A stretch of DNA of 31,688 nt from a virus, in the IMG/VR virus record IMGVR_UViG_3300030329_001564, positions 1-31,688 of that record; one strand, given 5' to 3'. The notes beneath the pieces were generated by a model, which made no database searches, was not told the DNA's origin, and saw only the letters and a list, made by a program, of their open reading frames with translations. A program made the position numbers and the translations under genes. Each line of letters starts with the position of its first letter. Position 1 is the first letter of the stretch. This document shows, piece by piece, positions 29,273 to 31,688 of this stretch.

Positions 29273-30745
29273 ATGCAAAGTATAAACATGCCACAAGCAG
29301 CATTACTAGCAGGAATGCAACAAGGCCAAGCTCAAAATCCTATGATACAACAAGGATTTAGGGGTGGTGGTTTGGCTTCTTTACGTCCAACGTATAGAGG
29401 TGGTGGAAGTATTGGTGGTGGAATTATTCATGGTACTCCAATGGGAAGTAGAACTGGATATTTTAAACCTTGGAAAAAAGCAAAGAAAGCTGCTAAAAAA
29501 ATTTTTAAGCCTGTTAAAAAATTTGCACAGAAATTAGTACCAAAAGAATTAGCTCCGGCTATGACTTGGGCTGCACCTTTCATGGGTCCTATTGCAGGTC
29601 CTATGATGGCTGGTCTTGGTTCATTAAAAATGCATGGCAAACTTGATCCACGGATCATGGCTATGTCTATGTTACCACACATGAGATTTGGTATGCCACA
29701 AAGTATGGGTGGCTCAGGTATGGGTTATGGAAAATGGGGAGGAGGATCTTCTCTTAGAAATCTTTTAACTGGAGAAGGCGTGGGATCATCTAAAGGAATT
29801 TTAAATACTAGATTCGGTGACTTTGGAAAACAATTAGATGCAAATTTATTTGGGAGTAAAGGTAAATGGATTAATGAAGGTCCTGCTAATATGGAAAGAA
29901 CTTTTATTCCAGGTAAAAAAGGTTTATTCATGGATCTTCAAGGTGGAGCTTTACCACAAGGTCAAGGAAGCTTTGGAGAAATATTTGAAACTTTATCTAA
30001 GGCACGTGGTGGCGGAACTAAAGGAAAATTTGAAGTTGTAAGTTCAATTCTAGCTGCTTCTAGTTCTTATGCTGATGCATTAGAAATGGCAAACAGAGCT
30101 GGTGTTGGAGATGCAATGCCAGGAAGTGAGGCAGAATATGAATATTGGAGAGATAAAATTGGAGGACAAACAGAAGGATGGGCTGAAGGAACTATCTATG
30201 AAGGAGAAGGAAATGCAATGGGTGGTTTACCTAGAACTAGATATAGTCACGGATCTATGAATGAAGAACTTCATAAATCTTATGTAAAAGCAATATCAAG
30301 TGGTCAATTTAATGGAAGCTTTGATGATTTCTTAGATTATATAGATCAAATGAGAGATGATATAGACGCTGATGGAAATGCTATGGGTGGTTTACCTAGA
30401 ACTAGATATGCTATGGGTAGTGCACAGTTTCCCCCACAAAAAAGAACAGGATTAAAATGGGGAAGTGATCAAGGCGAAGGTCTTGGTGGAGAAGAAGTTG
30501 AAGCAGACATGAGATACACTGGTGGGTTTATGCCTTATGGTGAAGAGCCTAAAGCAGATGATGTACCAGCAAGATTAAGTAAAGATGAATTTGTATTTAC
30601 TGACCAAGCGGTAGCAGGTGCAGGTGATGGAGATGTTGAACTTGGAGCAGAACGTTTATATAATGTAATGAAAAATTTAGAACAAGGCGGAAGACTTTCT
30701 AAAGAATCAGAAGGTATGGGAGAAGGGATAGGTACTATAATATAA
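29273..30745 (+). CDS. Large glycine/methionine-rich virion protein, 490 aa
   Basis: Order of features: a Gly-rich N-terminus (about 30-55), a basic helix (KPWKKAKKAAKKIFKPVKKF, about 65-85), a hydrophobic Met/Pro/Gly-rich segment (APAMTWAAPFMGPIAGPMMA) that could insert into a membrane, two copies of GNAMGGLPRTRY, and a C-terminal domain with ADDVPARLSKDEFVFTDQAV followed by AGAGDGDVELGAERLYNVM. That C-terminal motif is widespread in marine phage structural proteins near tail genes. An internal virion or ejection protein acting at the host envelope is plausible. The stop overlaps the next start by one base. Confidence 0.7.
   Translation: MQSINMPQAALLAGMQQGQAQNPMIQQGFRGGGLASLRPTYRGGGSIGGGIIHGTPMGSRTGYFKPWKKAKKAAKKIFKPVKKFAQKLVPKELAPAMTWAAPFMGPIAGPMMAGLGSLKMHGKLDPRIMAMSMLPHMRFGMPQSMGGSGMGYGKWGGGSSLRNLLTGEGVGSSKGILNTRFGDFGKQLDANLFGSKGKWINEGPANMERTFIPGKKGLFMDLQGGALPQGQGSFGEIFETLSKARGGGTKGKFEVVSSILAASSSYADALEMANRAGVGDAMPGSEAEYEYWRDKIGGQTEGWAEGTIYEGEGNAMGGLPRTRYSHGSMNEELHKSYVKAISSGQFNGSFDDFLDYIDQMRDDIDADGNAMGGLPRTRYAMGSAQFPPQKRTGLKWGSDQGEGLGGEEVEADMRYTGGFMPYGEEPKADDVPARLSKDEFVFTDQAVAGAGDGDVELGAERLYNVMKNLEQGGRLSKESEGMGEGIGTII
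30209..30409 (+). repeat. 36-bp direct repeat, two copies
   Basis: 30209-30244 and 30374-30409 are identical except for one base, encoding GNAMGGLPRTRY twice. They lie 165 bp apart, an exact multiple of three, so recombination between them would delete 55 codons and keep the frame. Confidence 0.85.
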
Positions 30746-31671
30746 TGTCAACACAAACAACTATAAGTAAACCATTTCCAGCGTTAGAAGCAGGTGCAGG
30801 TAAAGCCATTGATATGGCATCAACAATTGCCGGTAAGCCGTTAACTACCGCGCAAATGGGACTGCCTCAACAAGCAGGTCTCGATAAGTTTACACAACAA
30901 GCACAAGATTTAGCAGCTAGCCAACTAGGACTGGGTGCATTTACAAGAGACCCAACTACTGGAGCTGTAACTGGTATTGGAACAGGTACAGGTATTGCAG
31001 GTTATCAACCATATTTAACAGGAGCTGGTTCACAAGTTGGAGCGGCACAATTAACAGGTACTGGAGCAGGGACAGGAGTAGGATCTTTATCTACTTATAT
31101 GTCTCCTTATCAATCTGCTGTTAAGTCTACAGCATTACAAGAATTTGATGATCAAAGATTAAGAGACCAGCAAACTTTACAAGCTGACGCATTAAAAGCA
31201 GGAGCTTTTGGTGGTGGTAGACATGGCCTAGCAGAATCAGATTTTATGCAACAATCATTAGTAGATAGAGCAAGATTAATAGCTGGTCTAGACGCAGACG
31301 CATTTGCTGATGCAAGAGCGGCAAGAACAGATGATAGAGAAGCATTAATGGATCTTGCTAAACAACAACAATTAATGAAGTCAGGTGACATTGCACAACT
31401 AGGTCAACTAGGTCAAGCTGGACAGTTATATGGACAAGCAGGTTTAGACACATCTGCCCTAGCAGCACAAAGACAATACCAAGAACCTAAAGATAGAGTT
31501 AGTTGGTATGCTAATTTATTAGCTGGTTTAGGTGGAGGAATGGGAACAACTCCTTACTCTTCAGGACCTATGATGCCACAAACTAGCCCTGGTATGTCTG
31601 CAGTTCAAACAGGACTTGGTTCATTAAATGTAATGGACTACCTAAAAGGAATTTGGAACCCACAAGGATAA
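30745..31671 (+). CDS. Internal virion / DNA-ejection-type protein, 308 aa
   Basis: A Gly/Thr-rich segment (residues about 70-115) is followed by the helical core: YMSPYQSAVKSTALQEFDDQ, RLRDQQTLQADALKAGAFGG, GRHGLAESDFMQQSLVDRAR. The MSPYQ...GAFGGgR pattern marks a family of internal or ejection proteins found downstream of tail genes in marine podoviruses. The C-terminus is Gly/Pro-rich with a short hydrophobic stretch (SWYANLLAGLGGGMG). Such proteins are thought to form a channel for DNA through the cell envelope. It is coupled to the upstream virion gene. Confidence 0.75.
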   Translation: MSTQTTISKPFPALEAGAGKAIDMASTIAGKPLTTAQMGLPQQAGLDKFTQQAQDLAASQLGLGAFTRDPTTGAVTGIGTGTGIAGYQPYLTGAGSQVGAAQLTGTGAGTGVGSLSTYMSPYQSAVKSTALQEFDDQRLRDQQTLQADALKAGAFGGGRHGLAESDFMQQSLVDRARLIAGLDADAFADARAARTDDREALMDLAKQQQLMKSGDIAQLGQLGQAGQLYGQAGLDTSALAAQRQYQEPKDRVSWYANLLAGLGGGMGTTPYSSGPMMPQTSPGMSAVQTGLGSLNVMDYLKGIWNPQG

Positions 31672-31672
31672 T

Positions 31673-31688
31673 ATGGCAACAGTTTTAA
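31673..31688 (+). CDS. Start of a further gene, cut by the window end
   Basis: ATG 31673 follows the preceding stop by one base in the spacing typical of this operon and reads MATVL before the sequence ends. Nothing can be said about the product. Confidence 0.45.

Overview
The window is one strand of a tailed double-stranded DNA phage genome (Caudoviricetes). Every supported gene is on the + strand, and genes are packed with 1-nt to 4-nt stop/start overlaps or short spacers. Hand counts of several segments give about 27-33% GC in most tail-fibre genes and about 45% in one block. The protein types resemble uncultured marine podoviruses and pelagiphages: a long P22-type portal, an HK97-fold capsid protein, a P22 gp4-like adaptor and a gp10-like tail hub, a phage GroES, and GGRxGF-motif proteins. 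The AT richness fits an AT-rich marine host such as SAR11; that host call is inference. No terminase, replication gene, lysozyme, integrase, tRNA or CRISPR array is visible.

Layout: 2-2503 is the 3' part of a large protein that enters from outside the window. 2481-7078 holds a small basic protein, the portal, and a run of small proteins including a two-helix membrane protein that could be a holin. 7023-10566 is the head module: GroES, scaffold, a 152-aa protein, a likely decoration protein and the major capsid protein, closed by a strong terminator (10595-10623). 10624-11721 is a short unit between two terminators with two overlapping small genes and a 158-aa structural protein; the leader of the last can fold into a pseudoknot that covers its ribosome binding site. 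11737-14390 is the neck/tail adaptor module. 14408-24993 is a roughly 10-kb array of small tail-fibre, adhesin and chaperone-like genes. 25002-31671 holds the tail hub and several large virion or ejection-type proteins. A new gene begins at 31673.

The most unusual part is 16302-23274. Three small adhesin families (a C1q/TNF-like jelly roll and two other beta domains, here called B and C) occur in 3, 3 and 2 copies on exchangeable N-terminal anchor modules. Five of the eight are each followed directly by a small chaperone-like gene. Those partner genes are themselves built by shuffling N- and C-terminal modules. One fossil chaperone tail and one GC-rich two-gene insert lie inside the array. 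It looks like a cassette system for varying receptor-binding parts together with their assembly partners. The head, neck and hub genes build the particle; this array probably sets or diversifies what the particle binds.
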